From assembly GCA_002189035.1 (NCBI GenBank), contig NEEC01000004.1:3100001-3164000 (forward strand): a stretch of 64,000 bases of DNA. The letters are read 5' to 3'. This document shows positions 22,875-34,984 of this stretch, one piece after another (the first letter of the stretch is position 1; each line of letters opens with the position of its first letter). Under the pieces are notes generated by a model, which ran no database searches, was not told the origin of the DNA, and saw only the letters and a program-made list of their open reading frames with translations. The DNA comes from Utricularia gibba (taxonomy: Eukaryota > Streptophyta > Magnoliopsida > Lamiales > Lentibulariaceae). The translations under genes and the position numbers were made by a program.

Positions 22875-24064
22875 TGATGGTAATTCTATAAGTATACAGA
22901 AATCATTGAAGTAATAAAATAAGATCGTATTTATATAGAATTGTTATTGAAATATTTTTTTGAAAACAAAGACTAAAAAAGATTGAGAGTAAAAGAAAGA
23001 TTTAGTTTTTTAAAACAATAATAAAAATGATCTTGGATCTAAGATACAACTTACTTGAAACTCACCCTTGCATGTATGCAAACCTTGAAGACTGACCTGC
23101 TTGCATAAGCTTTGGGAGTGTTATGCTAAAGTAGTGCTAACCGGTGACCGTTATAGCACTGTCCCTTGTTTTGTGGGATTATGTAATCAATCACGCCACC
23201 AGAGCCATTTCACCTCTTGTGATAACCCATGTTTTCTCCACACTCAAATCTAACCCCTACACCTCACATCTCGCAAATAGATTTGACAGAATGTGTCTTA
23301 CCAACGATATCCGATTGTGCCCTTCTCCTTAGGTGCTTGAGGCCAACCTTTGATTCTCTCACACTCCCTTAGGGTTATATGGTACTAAAGATCACGTTGG
23401 TAAAGAAAACGTTGCGAAAAACAGAATCAAACCTGAAATTAAATGTTGAAAAACATAGTAAGATAGTCACGCGTGCAGGACTTGCGCAAGCAAGGCTTCA
23501 CAGTAGATCCTTAGCCGCAAGCGCTCACACGTGCATGTTTGACTCTAAACAACAAAAGTTGATGAAAAACGAAAGGAAAGGAATCCAAAACATGATAGAC
23601 TCGACTCTAAACCCTAAATTGACTTTTTGATCGTATCCTCTTTCGACTCCCACAGGTCTTCACGTTTGGATCTTTATATAATAGTGGAGATTTGTTGGGC
23701 TTTCTTGATTGACTCGCATCAAATCTTCTATCCGAATCTTCTAAGATTTGATACAAATCTTCTAGGATGAGATCCAATTTCTCCAAGATAAGATGCGAAT
23801 CTTATCTTATTCGAGAATCTTTGACCGAGTCTTCATCTCCGGATAGACCAAATCTTAGTCTCCATCAAAGCAGCTCGAAAATTCTCCAAATTATTCCAAA
23901 TTCGTCCTAAAAAATCACGAAATACACTTTTTCTCCAAAAAGATAAAAGTGGTATGAAAGATATAAAATTCTTCTAAAAACATAAGGAAAATAGGATAAA
24001 AAAAATGCAAAACCTATCTAAGTTATAAAAAGCACAAATGTAAGTGACACAAAATCACTTATCA
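22875..24064 (-). mobile_element. Solo X-family Athila-type LTR with 5-bp target duplication
   Basis: A 1190-bp LTR in reverse orientation. It is flanked by the perfect direct repeat ATTAG (22870-22874 and 24065-24069) and has no internal sequence. This is what recombination between the two LTRs of one insertion leaves behind. It ends in TG...CA when read on the minus strand. A TATATAAAG-like promoter is at about 23675-23683. It lies about 500 bp downstream of SHOU4 and points towards it. Confidence 0.92.
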
Positions 24065-24415
24065 ATTAGTATTCTCAACTTCTGTGATGCAGTTTATGTT
24101 ATTTACACTTAATTTTATTATAAGATTTGGATCAAATGATTTCAAATCATAGTGATATTGGAAAAGATTACCAGCTAACCTCAAATCGGAAAAACACTTG
24201 TCGGCTGGTCTAGGGCTATGATTCCCAACTGATGCGTTTCAATCGAAATTTTAGAGTTTCAATTTTGAATCATGGTTTGATCAAAAAGCCAATTTTAAAG
24301 GTGTCCAACCCAATGGATGGATTTCAATGAAAACCATAAATAAAGTTTAGGGTTTCAATTCAAATTTAATTAGTTAAACTATGCACCAAAAGTCATTTAA
24401 AAATATAGATGAACA
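24065..24415. other. Unassigned AT-rich DNA
   Basis: Contains the right target duplication ATTAG at 24065-24069 and short imperfect GGGTTTCAATTC-type repeats near 24250-24360. No gene recognised. Confidence 0.3.
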
Positions 24416-24560
24416 TAGGGTTGTGCATTCAGCTTTAATTGAAATGAACCGTAATCGAAAATCTTATATTTTCAAGAACCTAACCGAAACCGATATTTCT
24501 TGAACCGAATCAATGAAAATTTTGGTTCACTTCGCGAAAAACCGAATTATCTATTGTTTT
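24416..24560 (+). mobile_element. Partial hAT-type MITE (GGTGTGCA...AACCGAA family)
   Basis: TAGGGTTGTGCATTC begins a stretch with repeated AACCG(A/T)A motifs (ACCTAACCGAAACCGATA, TTGAACCGAATC, AAAAACCGAATT). Plant hAT MITEs commonly start TAGGGGTGTGCA and carry such AACCGAA repeats. Only one end is visible, so it is a fragment. Confidence 0.4.
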
Positions 24561-25430
24561 TTCATTTTTATTTTTTTAGAAATTTAAAGAGTATTTATAT
24601 TATAATGATAAGATAATCAAGAAACACAAAATGCAACATCTAAATGTTTAAAAAAATAACATATATCAAATTGACCTTCATGTAAACTTTATTTCAATGA
24701 TAATGATGTAACTCCAGTAATAACTGAAAATATATAAAAAAATATTAGTGAATGATTAAGACAAATAAATATTGAATTGTTTTTAAAGACATTAGTTACA
24801 CTAGAATGCCTCTCCTTTTCGTTCAGGTCTCAGTTGCACTTCTGACGTATAGATTAGTCCTAGTGTCACACTAGAATACCTCCTTTGTCTTCTCTTCCAC
24901 TCCAATCACAAAACGCTCTTGAGAGAAAATCTCTCTAAAACAAAAGAATCCTCAGGCCAAACAAAGTCTCTCCAGCAGCTAGGAGTTTCGTTTGTACATC
25001 CCCTCAAATATTCTGAAGAGAAAGAAATTATATGGACCGTAAATCTTTTCCTTTTCTTATTCACACCAGTCTCGCACTCCAGTCGTTGTTAGTTGCGTTC
25101 ATGTGAGCCGAACGTACATGGGTTTAAAAGAACAATAAAACAACCCTTCACTTAGACTAAGGGAAAAATGACCAACTCATGTTTTTACTGAGAATAATTT
25201 GACAATGCACGTTTTGGTATTTTTGCTATTCGAATCACATAATCATAATATTCTAACATTAAAATTGATTGAAATATGTTAAAATATGACTCAACATCAC
25301 ACTATCCTACAACGACGAGAGACTCGTGCTCAAATCTTACTGAAGGTGTAACCTAAACAACTGACACAGGTTGAATCCTCAGTGTATTCAAGTACCAAGC
25401 GCAACAATGAGGCACAAAAATAAGGATTTA
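24561..25430. other. Unassigned AT-rich DNA
   Basis: No coding sequence recognised. A CTAGTGTCACACTAGAATACCTCC segment appears twice in altered form (about 24800 and 24862). About 25280-25340 contains CACACTATCCTACAACGACG, similar to DNA just inside the W element near 46725-46745. Confidence 0.3.
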
Positions 25431-26299
25431 TTAGTAATGGAATGTTGGGTTTCTCGTAGATATCACATGTCAGAAAAGCAGCGGAATTTAAAATTTTTTT
25501 GAGAAACCCCAAATATAGATCTTGGAATACGGTATATAACAAATAAAAGGATGCTGAAAATACCTTTCAGAGGACTCTGTTGTTCACCAACCGCCAATAA
25601 CAGACGGCCTCTATGGTATCCACATGTGAAGCACTCCGTCAATAACCTTATCAAGGCTGTAGAATGCTGGTCGATCTCCTCAGGTGCTAGTAGAGAAAAT
25701 CGTCCCTATGTGGATCAATCTCAGAGAGCACGAAGATGTTGGAAGATCTCTAGATCTAAATCTTTTTTATATATATTTGGTAACATATCATGTCAAATCT
25801 CTATAAAGATCTTATCTCGTGGAGATATGTATATGTTCCAAATCTTATCTATATGAAATCTTTTATTTTGAGTTTAATCAATATTAATCTTAAAATAACT
25901 CTCTATTTAATTTATCCACTTTACCAATTACATCTCATGTAATTGTGTCATTCTATTTCATATCGATGAGTGACTTTACTATTGTGTGTGACCCTATAGG
26001 CCTCTTCAATCAAGTCCGTAATAATGGATTTATTAATTAACTTTTAATTAATCAAATCCATAATTATCGATCATGAGTGATGTCTAGCAATATATCATGA
26101 TCCCCAAGATTAAAGAATAATCAGGTGAACTGATTGACTCTTTCCATGACCAGTCACCATGCAATGAAAAGCTTTCATCATACTTATATCTCATTCGATA
26201 CCAGAACATGGGTGTGTGTCTTTCTAATGTATCGAACTTATAATCGCATTCATGCACTAACATTCAATGACCTACTCAAACAATTCGAGTGTCATTACC
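25431..26299 (-). mobile_element. Possible Copia-type LTR fragment
   Basis: The sequence has the look of a Copia LTR read in reverse, with GTGTGTGACCCTATAGGCCTC and several short palindromes (TTTATTAATTAACTTTTAATTAATCAAA at about 26030-26055). It is cut on the right by the Z LTR at 26300. No second copy in this window confirms it. Confidence 0.25.
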
Positions 26300-27470
26300 T
26301 GATAAATGAAAAATTATGCAATTTCGTTAAATGAAAATTTCTCCTATCAAATAAATTTATAAACCTAATTCACATTAAGTCATACGAAAAATATGAGCAT
26401 AGTGGACTAGGATCGAACACAAGGAGCTAGGTGCTTGCTATGTGAAGGTCAATGCAAGGAGTCAGTGTCACGTTTGTAAAATTGGTCTTAACTAGGACTA
26501 AGGCAGAACTACATGGAATACCGTACAGAAAAGTAATAAGTTTTTGGAACTCAGTTGTTTCTGGAATGAAATGGGTAATGCCTTGGGACTCTTAGGGGAT
26601 GTATGTCTATCACTAAACAAGCTCACACAAACCATAAATCATACAACTAACACACAAAAATCTAGGCCTACCCAGATTCTTGTTTTCCCCCTAATCATTG
26701 GTCTACCTCTAATTAGGGTTGTTAAGCTGGGTTTCACTACTTCCCCCTCTTGGATCTATTCTGGTTTGTTAAGGAAGTGGCGTGACTTATGGCTGATTAG
26801 GTCTAAAGATTGATTAGCACGTTTTTCTCCCTTTCACTCCAAGGCACCTCCTAAGTCCTTAGCCACTCATGCTAAAGGTAAACCAAAGTGGAAAAGAAAA
26901 CATCACCCACAGTGTGCTCATTTCACAGTCAAATACCAGAAATCAAACAAGTAAGTAATGTGAAATGTCAATAGAAACTAGAAACATCGCTAGCTACTCT
27001 TAGCTAAGAGTAATATTCTTCGAAAACAGGAAATAGTCTTGAAACTTCAGCTTCGTTCCTATTTATCTTCCTCCTTACTCCCTACAAAAACCTTCTCTAT
27101 ATAGCTGTTTGTGACTCTCTAAGTGGGAGATCTGCCTTCTCTTTCCATCTTTCTCCCTTTTTGTCCAAAATCTCACTTTTCATCTCCTTGGATTTTGTGT
27201 ATACTCTTTTTCAGACTTCCGCCACCTTCTCTGCCACTACACTGTTCATATTCGGCTTCTTGGGATTTGTGTTGCGACCTATGCTGCATTGCTTGAAGGA
27301 AACTATTAGAAGGTTGGGACTAAATCTGTGATTTAGTCCCAACTAAGACTAAAATAACATTACTACGACACTAGGCAAAAATATGGAACTAGGTAATAAA
27401 ACATAATTTTTGTAGCACAATATGAGTAATTTTCATGTATTCAATCACTCAAAAATATGTGTTATTATTA
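26300..27470 (-). repeat. Z-family LTR, minus orientation (3' LTR)
   Basis: Read in reverse it ends TTATCA at 26300, like the copies at 421 and 51429. Shared blocks with 50480-51429 include the GGTAGACCAATGATTAGGG region and a GCCGAATATGAACAGTG block near 27245. Its outer edge is uncertain, around 27425-27475. It is the 3' LTR of the element whose integrase lies at 29-30 kb. Confidence 0.75.
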
Positions 27471-29100
27471 CCCTAGGCCCGGGACTTACTGTTAGGCTTT
27501 GATGCAATTACTTGAGATATGACCTCATCGCTAACATGAGTGATGAATTCTTTATTAATCAATCAATTATCTCCAACCTTAAGGAGTCACATCCCTACTC
27601 ATCCATACTAGGCAAGCCATGGTTAGGCTCCCATAAGTAATGAGCAAAAATGTGAGCTTAAGATCAAGATAACTTTGTTGACCTCAAGTCTAAGCTTACT
27701 TGCACGGCTGTCATATTCGAGATCTTGCTACTGGTACTTGGTTAGCTTCCCATAGTAGCATCTTGAAGATAAGTCATCCAGTGAATCGATTCTCTAATCA
27801 ACACCCACACATAGGTTCTAGTAATCTCATTACATCAATTGTGAGAACCATTGCCTAAACAGCTTAGGGAACTCAATGTGTGTCAGCTTATCCGTATTTA
27901 TAATATCCTCATTTCACAAATACTCTAGCCAGGGAGTTTTTTAACTTGAGCATAAGTGCTTGAAGAATCTCACATTATGATCTCATCATAATTTCTATAG
28001 CACATAGATCAAATAGAGGATTTTATCAATGATATAAATTTGATCACAATTCAAAGTAAATATCAAAAGATAAGATTTGTCAATGAGTTGATTGTCTCTA
28101 CAACACATACACTAACATGGAATACAAGGTCATCGCTCTTGCAAGACTTGAGGTAATGACCTTAGTATGCAAAATCCATCTACTCACATTTTGGCTCTCT
28201 TAGCATCTACTCGTAGACTAGACTCGGATCACTCTTTTATCCAACTTACAGTCTAATAGTAGAGACTTACCATTTTTTTTTAAACATGCTAGGGATCTCC
28301 AAACGAGGACTATTGCTTTTCCTTATGACTCCCCTCCTTATATCTCCTCACCTTATTTCTCCAAACAACTAATCCCTTGCTTGGAGTTTCCCTCTCTTCT
28401 CTCTCTTTTTTTTTCTCACCTTTTTACAGCACGGGTTATTTTTATGTGCCAGCCTTTTTGCCTCTCTAATTTTCTCACTTTTGACTGACACCTAAGTGCA
28501 AGATTCCCTAGGTCTAGCCCTCGAGTCGTTCTAGTGACCTAACGAAAGTAGATGGACCACGCACACCAGAGGTCAAACTCAAGACTACCACTCTTACTTT
28601 TTTAGAAAGAAAATAGAGAGTAAAGATGAAAATTCATCTAGACCTCACATATGACTAATGTGTGCTCACTGTCTTATTAGACACTAGAATACTCTAGAGT
28701 GTTCAACCAAACCTATGACATACTCATACACAATTACGTAGAAATAAGCAAAACATCCTAACAAGTTCTCAAGGTGAAGCAAATACAAATAAAGTGCCCA
28801 AAAATCTTGACCAATTGATAAATTCAGGGGTTGTGTTTGGTTACCTCCTCGGGTCGCTCTTGACTCAAACTTACAATATGCTTTTCCAACTTCACAGCTG
28901 CTTCAACTTCCTTCTTCATGTGATGCGAGTAGGAGTCCCATTTCTTTCGTGTCAAAAAAACTCACATTCCATCCTCATATGACTTTGAATCAGCATGCAA
29001 TGCTCTTGATAAAATAATTTTGGAGAAAATAGAATAAATCTGGGTGACACCCAACAATGCCCATTTTCTTCTTGGTCTTGGGCAAGACCTCTGTAATAAG
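27471..29100 (-). mobile_element. Non-coding 3' internal region of the minus-strand Z Gypsy element
   Basis: This lies between the Z LTR and the integrase C-terminus. It contains pyrimidine-rich tracts on the plus strand (about 28375-28425) and no long open frames. Long 3' spacers of this kind are common in Athila-type elements. Confidence 0.5.
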
Positions 29101-30218
29101 CTAAACAGTTTCGACCATGGGAGAGAAATCCTCTCCCTTTCTTCCCTGTGCATCATTTAGACCTATTTCAAAATAAAGCTTCAACCTGTGACCATTCACG
29201 GTAAAGGAGTTAGCATCAGGATTTTTATCAAATAATTCAACTGAACCATTACTATTCATAGATTTCACCAAAAATGGCCCTTCATATTTTGACTTCAACT
29301 TCCCTGGATAGAGTTTGAACCCAGATTGGTACAACAATACCTTTTGACCTAGTTCAAATCCTTTCTTCTGAATTCTGTGGTCATGGTAAGATTTAGTTTG
29401 TTCCTTGAAATTTTAAGAATTATTGTAAGCATTCTGTCTTAACTCCTCCAACTCTTGCAACTGAAATTTCCTCGCCTTGCTATTTTCCTTTGCATCATCA
29501 CTTAAAAATTGGATTGCTCATCTAGTCTTGTTCTCCAACTCGACTGGTAGATGACTGTTCTTATAAATCACCTTAAAAGTGGTTGTACCAATCAAAGTTT
29601 CGTAAGAAGTTCGAATTGCTCATAGTGCATCATCCAACTTCTGACTCTAATCTTTTCTAGACATATTGATAGTCTTCTCCAACACTTGCTTAATCTTACG
29701 ATTGGATACCTTGGCTTGCCTCATTAGTTTGAGGGTGATAAGCATTTGAAGAGTTATGCCACACTCCATACTTCTTGATCAATTTTTCCAGAGCCTTGTT
29801 GAAGAAATGTGACCCTCTGTCGCTAATGAGAACTTTCAGAACACCAAATCGAGCGAATATGTTCTTCTTTAGGAAATCCATCACAACTTTTGTGTCTTGC
29901 ATACAAGTTGGAATTGCCTCTACCCACCTAGAAAGATAGTCTACACATACCAAAATATATTCGTATCCACCCAAATTAGGAAAAGAATCCATAAAATCAA
30001 TTCCCCACACATAAATACTTCGGTTACAAAAATAGCTTGCAAGGGCATTTCATTTCTTTTGGTAATGTTACCTGTTTGTTTACATACATCATAAGCCCTG
30101 CAAAAATGAAAACAATCGCGAAAAATCGATGACCAATAATACCCACAATCAAGTACCTTCTTTGTTGTTCTGCTGGGTCCATGATGACCTTCTCATGGTG
30201 ATGAGCGGGAGAATTCAA
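29101..30218 (-). pseudogene. Gypsy (Athila-type) integrase relic
   Basis: Minus-strand frames give, in order, a zinc-finger-side remnant (about 30218-30024), the integrase core from 30010 with WGIDFMDSFPNLGGYEYILV and VDYLSRWVEAIPT, then ISDRGSHFFN and YHPQTNEAS, and finally the C-terminal region (29337-29101) with YQSGFKLYPGKLKSKYEGPF. The core's usual NGQAE is damaged (TNEASQ), and stops separate the pieces. RT and gag are missing: the element is truncated at 30472 by the Y LTR. Confidence 0.88.
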
Positions 30219-30472
30219 TCACTTGGTTAATCTCACCGTCGGGTAAGCATGCATACCAATCCATCACTACAATACTTTTACAAATACGAGTCATCCATGT
30301 GTAGTACTTGATGTCGCTCTTCAACTTCAGTTTCTCATGGCTCTTCAAAGTTTCATTCATCTTCCTTGTAGAAGGAAAGTTAGCTAAATCTGCATACCAG
30401 GGTTCCTTGATCTTAGCTGAGAGTGAGATCGTGCTGATTAATTCATCAAGAAAAGTATCAGCTATCTCCTCT
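30219..30472 (-). mobile_element. Residual Z-element polymerase DNA
   Basis: This is decayed minus-strand Gypsy sequence between the integrase and the start of the Y LTR. No clear motif remains. Confidence 0.4.
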
Positions 30473-31793
30473 TGTTAAGTGTCATTTTCTAAGTATTTAT
30501 TATATATTATTATGTGTGAATCAGGTATTAAGTTTCCCAAATTAGGAATTATATTGGATAGTATTTGATTTTATTAGAAAAATCCTATTTTTTTATTTTA
30601 ATACATTTTTGTTGTCTTTTTTGTGCACTTTGATCAAAATTTTTCAGTAGGCAGACTTGGAGTGTTGTAGAAGATTTGTAGGAGATCAAACACTAACATT
30701 TTGTGACGTTTACGCAAATTGGATTTATTGTAGGCAAAAGACTAATACTAGTTAGGGCCCTTGACTTACAACATGTTAGGGTCTGTAGCAATGATTGGGT
30801 TTTTACTTACACACATGAAAAAGCTAGTGGCACACCTAAGATAGAAAGAATGATGGGAAGGGAGTAGTGGAAGTTAATGCACGTGGGAGTGACTTGAAAG
30901 AAACTTGGAACAATTTGGGTACATCTTTTTCGGACCTTTTTCTCGCACTTTGTTTTCGCACTTGAACTTGCGTTCTTCCTCTTCACCATGAGATGAAGAA
31001 CACTTTAGCTTTCTATTTCATTTTCTATTTTTATGGCCATTTATGGCTAAACCCTTTTAGTTTTTGGGAATAGATGAAGTTTCCCTCTACGTCTTGAGCA
31101 TAAATCTCGACTCTTTATTGCATTTCTTCCGAATTTCACATATTTCCATTCATCTTTTTACAGTATTTCTGTAACGTCTCATAGTCATGATCCATAAGTA
31201 GTAGGCCACTCCACACGGATTTTGATGAAGAGCAAGGTGAAGAGTACCATCTCCAACCCTATTGGTTCGAATGAGATAGCGAACTGTTTGTGACTGAGGT
31301 ACCACAATAGTGGATGGGTAGTGACCTTGTACCCATCACTGGTCATTGGCAACAGCTGGGTACACTTGCAGAATTCGGATTTGAGGGCAATTGACGACAA
31401 TCCTCTTGTTCTCTCAATCATCCAAGGAGGAATCACATTACACTATTTTCGTGTCTCTTTGTCAATCAGAGTGTAAGGGAGAGTAGGCTATTCTTTGCTC
31501 CCATAACCAGTTATTCAGAAAAAATCAGTGAAAGCCGAGGTGAGCATAGACAAATGGAGGAAATGGAATCTCATTCCTAGGAACTTCTTCCTTTGGTTAA
31601 GGTCCATTACTTATGTTGTATCTTTTATTTTTGTATTTCAAAAACCCCTTTTACAAACCTGAGACAATTTGTAAAAGTTTTGTGCAAAACACTGTTCGCA
31701 AAACTCAACTCCTTAAGATCAATACTCGTACTATGCTTTGTTTTATTTGACGTTTTTCTAAATTAAAATTTGTTGAGTAAACGACATGCAACA
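30473..31793 (+). repeat. Y-family Athila-type LTR
   Basis: It starts TGTTAAGTGTC and ends GACATGCAACA, directly before a primer site, so it is a 5' LTR of about 1321 bp. Its start resembles the X LTR (TGATAAGTG) but the rest differs. No second full copy is seen in the window. Confidence 0.7.
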
Positions 31794-31799
31794 AACTTT

Positions 31800-31816
31800 T
31801 GGCATCGTTGCCGAGG
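31800..31816 (+). other. Primer binding site, tRNA-Asp type (Athila-like)
   Basis: TGGCATCGTTGCCGAGG closely matches TGGCGCCGTTGCCGGGG, the usual Athila primer site, with three changes. It sets the end of the Y LTR. Confidence 0.75.
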
Positions 31817-32115
31817 AGTAGTTACAACTACGGAAACTACCAGATGCTGAGAAGAGACCACCCTAGTTTCTGCTGAAGACAACCAATGCCTCCTGGTCAA
31901 GCACCATCACTAGGGACCCCTTCTGATGTTCCTTAGAAAACTCATTGCTCCACCTCAACCTTTATAGATCACTGGAGTTCAGGAGTTCACTGATCAACCT
32001 TTTGTCCCTTATCAATCGAATCATAATTTGGAGTCCATGGTGAAGTCTCTTGCTGAAAGCACCACCAAAATGCAGAAGATGACCCAGTTTTGTTATTTAA
32101 CTCTCGTTTTCGTTT

Positions 32116-32259
32116 ATTCCAGGAAAGCTCAAGTCCAGATGGCGTGGACCATACACCATCAAGAAAATCTACCCTAGTGGAGCAGTCCTCATCACTCATC
32201 CTGACCATGGAGAATTTACGGTTAATATTCAAAGATTGAAACGGTTTCATGAAGGGTAA
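32116..32259 (+). pseudogene. Gypsy integrase C-terminal fragment
   Basis: A short frame encodes LKSRWRGPYTIKKIYPSGAV followed by HPDHGEFTVN and RLKRFHEG, then a stop. This is the C-terminal end of an Athila-type integrase. It lies only about 300 bp after the primer site, so gag and most of pol have been deleted. Confidence 0.8.
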
Positions 32260-32555
32260 AATCTTCCATGGACACATTGCATGTTCCAGTGGACCTCTCT
32301 AGCCACCCCTCACCTTGATGAGAAAGCACCTATGGTTTACTTGTTGCCATTACAAAAACAAATGATTTCCCTTTTAGTTATTTTATTTTTGATTTTCTCT
32401 TGCATTGTTTTTCTTTTCTTCTTTCTCTTCAATAAGCACAGGTGCAATTGATACTTTTGAGGAAAAAATTCCATACTATTGGATACATCAGAGCACCTGA
32501 TGAAAGGAAAGTGTTTCTGCCTATCTTGAGGACAAGATGTCATTTAAGTGTGTGT

Positions 32556-32567
32556 GGGGGGGGGGGG
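32556..32567 (+). repeat. Run of 12 G after a GT-rich polypurine tract
   Basis: TTAAGTGTGTGTG followed by 12 G looks like an expanded form of the Athila motif TTTAAGTGTGGGGG seen at 33794-33808. No LTR follows directly. Confidence 0.8.
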
Positions 32568-33809
32568 ATAGTTTACTTTTTAAGATTGTTTTTTTTATAC
32601 CTTTAAAAAAAAAATCGAAATTTGGCATATATTTCATTGATCAACTCCTTGCATTTTATGTTTTGTTGGAACCTAGGCATTTGTTTTTGATATTATTTTT
32701 TCGAGATAGGCTATAAATTAGAATTTTGGTATGCCTGTTGCTATGTTGTTTCTTGGCATGTTGTTTACTTTCCGTTCCTTGCGCAAGCTACATAGCCCTA
32801 GTTTCTTGGTGAGGAGACCATTTTCTTTTCATTGTGAGTGACTTGAATGCAGAATGATCATAGACTTGTTCATGTGCATACTGCTGAGTTATTCTACAAG
32901 TCTTGTGCAAAAGGATTGAGCCATTAGGAATTGTCTTGTTTTATCCCAATATCCCACCTTGAATCCACTTAGTGAGCCCCGCTTGGCCAGAAACCTTTTA
33001 TTTGGATCACCACATTAGAAGCCAAATCCCTTTTGACAATTATAGCCTACATCAATTTCTCTTGACCCAAGGAATGAGCATTTAGAAAATAGTTATGTTC
33101 GTTTGCTTACGCAAGTTGCAGAACCAGGAGCTCTATTACAAAGAAGAAAAGTTGAAAGCAATTTTCAATTCACTGATCAAGCTCTATCTCAACAATTTAT
33201 GGAAGGATTTTCAATTACATCCTGTCCAAGAGAGAGTTGATTTTGAAAAAAAAAAGAGAGAAGAAAAAGAAAAGAAGAAGATGAGAAGAAGAGAAAAAAA
33301 GAGGCTGAAAGGTTGGAACAAGCCACAAAACTGAAAGAAGAGTTTCTTGGAGTACGAAAATCGAAGGACAAGCATGGCAGAACTGTCCCCATAAAATCGA
33401 AGGACAAGCAAACTGAAAGATGCTCACTCCTTATTACCCATGAAATGGAGCCTCCAGCCGAATATCCCACCTGTCCCAAGCTCCTGCCGCGCTACAACCC
33501 GAGAAAAAGACCTCATGATTGCGCAAGCTTGCTGAAACCAGCAAATCACTTGCGCAAGCTTACTGACTCGCCTACATTCAGGTATTCAGTGAACCTTTTC
33601 ATTTTACACTCCTCTCATGGATTTCTCTTCTTGAGTGTATTGAGTGACACCTGTGAGGAGTAGCTACGTGCAAGGGGAGTTAGTGTATGGTATGCCATGG
33701 AATAACTTATGCATATTGTTGCCTTAACTCCATTTGCAAACTACTATTTTGAAGGAAAATGCCTTGAACAATTGCTTGAGGACAAGCAAACATTTAAGTG
33801 TGGGGGAGT
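32568..33809 (+). mobile_element. 3' internal region of an X/Y Athila element, with polypurine tract
   Basis: Untranslated 3' part. The Lys/Glu-rich open frames at 33095-33334 and 33313-33663 are matched by broken copies at 12350-12500, so they belong to the repeat and are not host genes. Three TTGCGCAA palindromes occur (32778, 33518, 33549). It ends in the polypurine tract TGGGGGAGT (33801-33809) just before the X LTR. Confidence 0.65.
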
Positions 33810-34984
33810 TGATAAGTGTGTCACTTATATTTGTACTTTTTAGGACTCACTTAGATGGGTTTTGCATTCTTTTTATCTCACTTTTCTTATGTTTCTAGAA
33901 GAATTTTATATCTTTCATACCACATTGATCTTTTTGGAGGGAAAGTGTGTTTTGTGATTTTTCAGGACGAATTTAGAATAATTTGGAGGATTTTGATGGA
34001 GGCTAAGATTTGGTCTATCCGAATGAAGACTCGATCAAAGATTCTAGGATAAGATAAGATTCACATCTTATCTTTGAAAACTTGGATCTCATCCTAGAAG
34101 ATTTGTATCAAATCTTAGAAGATTCGGATAGAAGATTTGATGTGAGCCCATCAAGAAAGCCCAAACAAACCCCACCATTATATAAAGATCCAAAGACGAA
34201 GACCTAGAAGAGAGTCAAGGGTGGACGGCCAGAGAGTCAATTTAGGGTTTAGAGTCAAGTCTAGCATGTTTTGGATTCCTTTCCCTTCGTTTTTCATCAA
34301 CTTTTGTTGTTTAGAGTCCAGCATGCGCGTGTGAGCGTTTGCAACTGAGGATCTGCTGTGAAGCCTTGCTTGCACAAGTTCTGTGCATATGACTGTCTTA
34401 CTATGTTTTACAGCATTTAATTTGAGGTTTGATTTTGTTTTTCCCAACGTTTTCTTTACCAACGTGATCTTTACTACCATATAGCCCTATGGGAGTGTGG
34501 GAGAATCAAAGGTTGGCCTCAAGCACCTAAGGAGAAGGGCTCAATCAGACATCGTTGGTAAGACACATTCTGTCTAATCTGTCTGCGAGGTGTGAGGTGT
34601 AGGGGTTAGATGTAGGTGTGGGGAAAACATGGGTTATCACAAGGGGTGAAATGGGTCTGGTGGCGTTGTTGATTCCATAATCCCACAAAACAAGGGACGG
34701 TGCTATAACGGTCACCGAGTAACACTATTTTAGCATAACACCCCCAAAGCTTGCGCAAGCAGGTCAGTCCTCAAGGTTTGCACACACGCAAGGGCGAGTT
34801 TCATGTAAGGTGGATCTTAGATACAAGGCCACTTTTCTTATTATTTTCAAAAACCAAATCTTTCTTTTGCTCTCAATCTTTTTTAGTCTTTGTTTTCAAA
34901 AGAATATTCCAATAACAATTCCCTTTGGATACGATCTTATTTTATTACTTCGACGGTTTCTGTTGACTTGTAGAATCACCATCA
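33810..34984 (+). repeat. X-family Athila-type LTR
   Basis: It is 1175 bp, starts TGATAAGTG and ends ACCATCA. The promoter box TATATAAAG is at 34179-34187. It has a polypurine tract on its left and a decayed primer site (TTTTTTGACGTTGCTTTT) on its right, so it serves as the 3' LTR of one element and the 5' LTR of the next. Confidence 0.88.

Noticed and set aside
33095-33663. Lys/Glu-rich open frames as a possible host gene
   Set aside because: The same sequence occurs in broken form near 12350-12550 and lies just before an LTR polypurine tract, so it belongs to the repeat.
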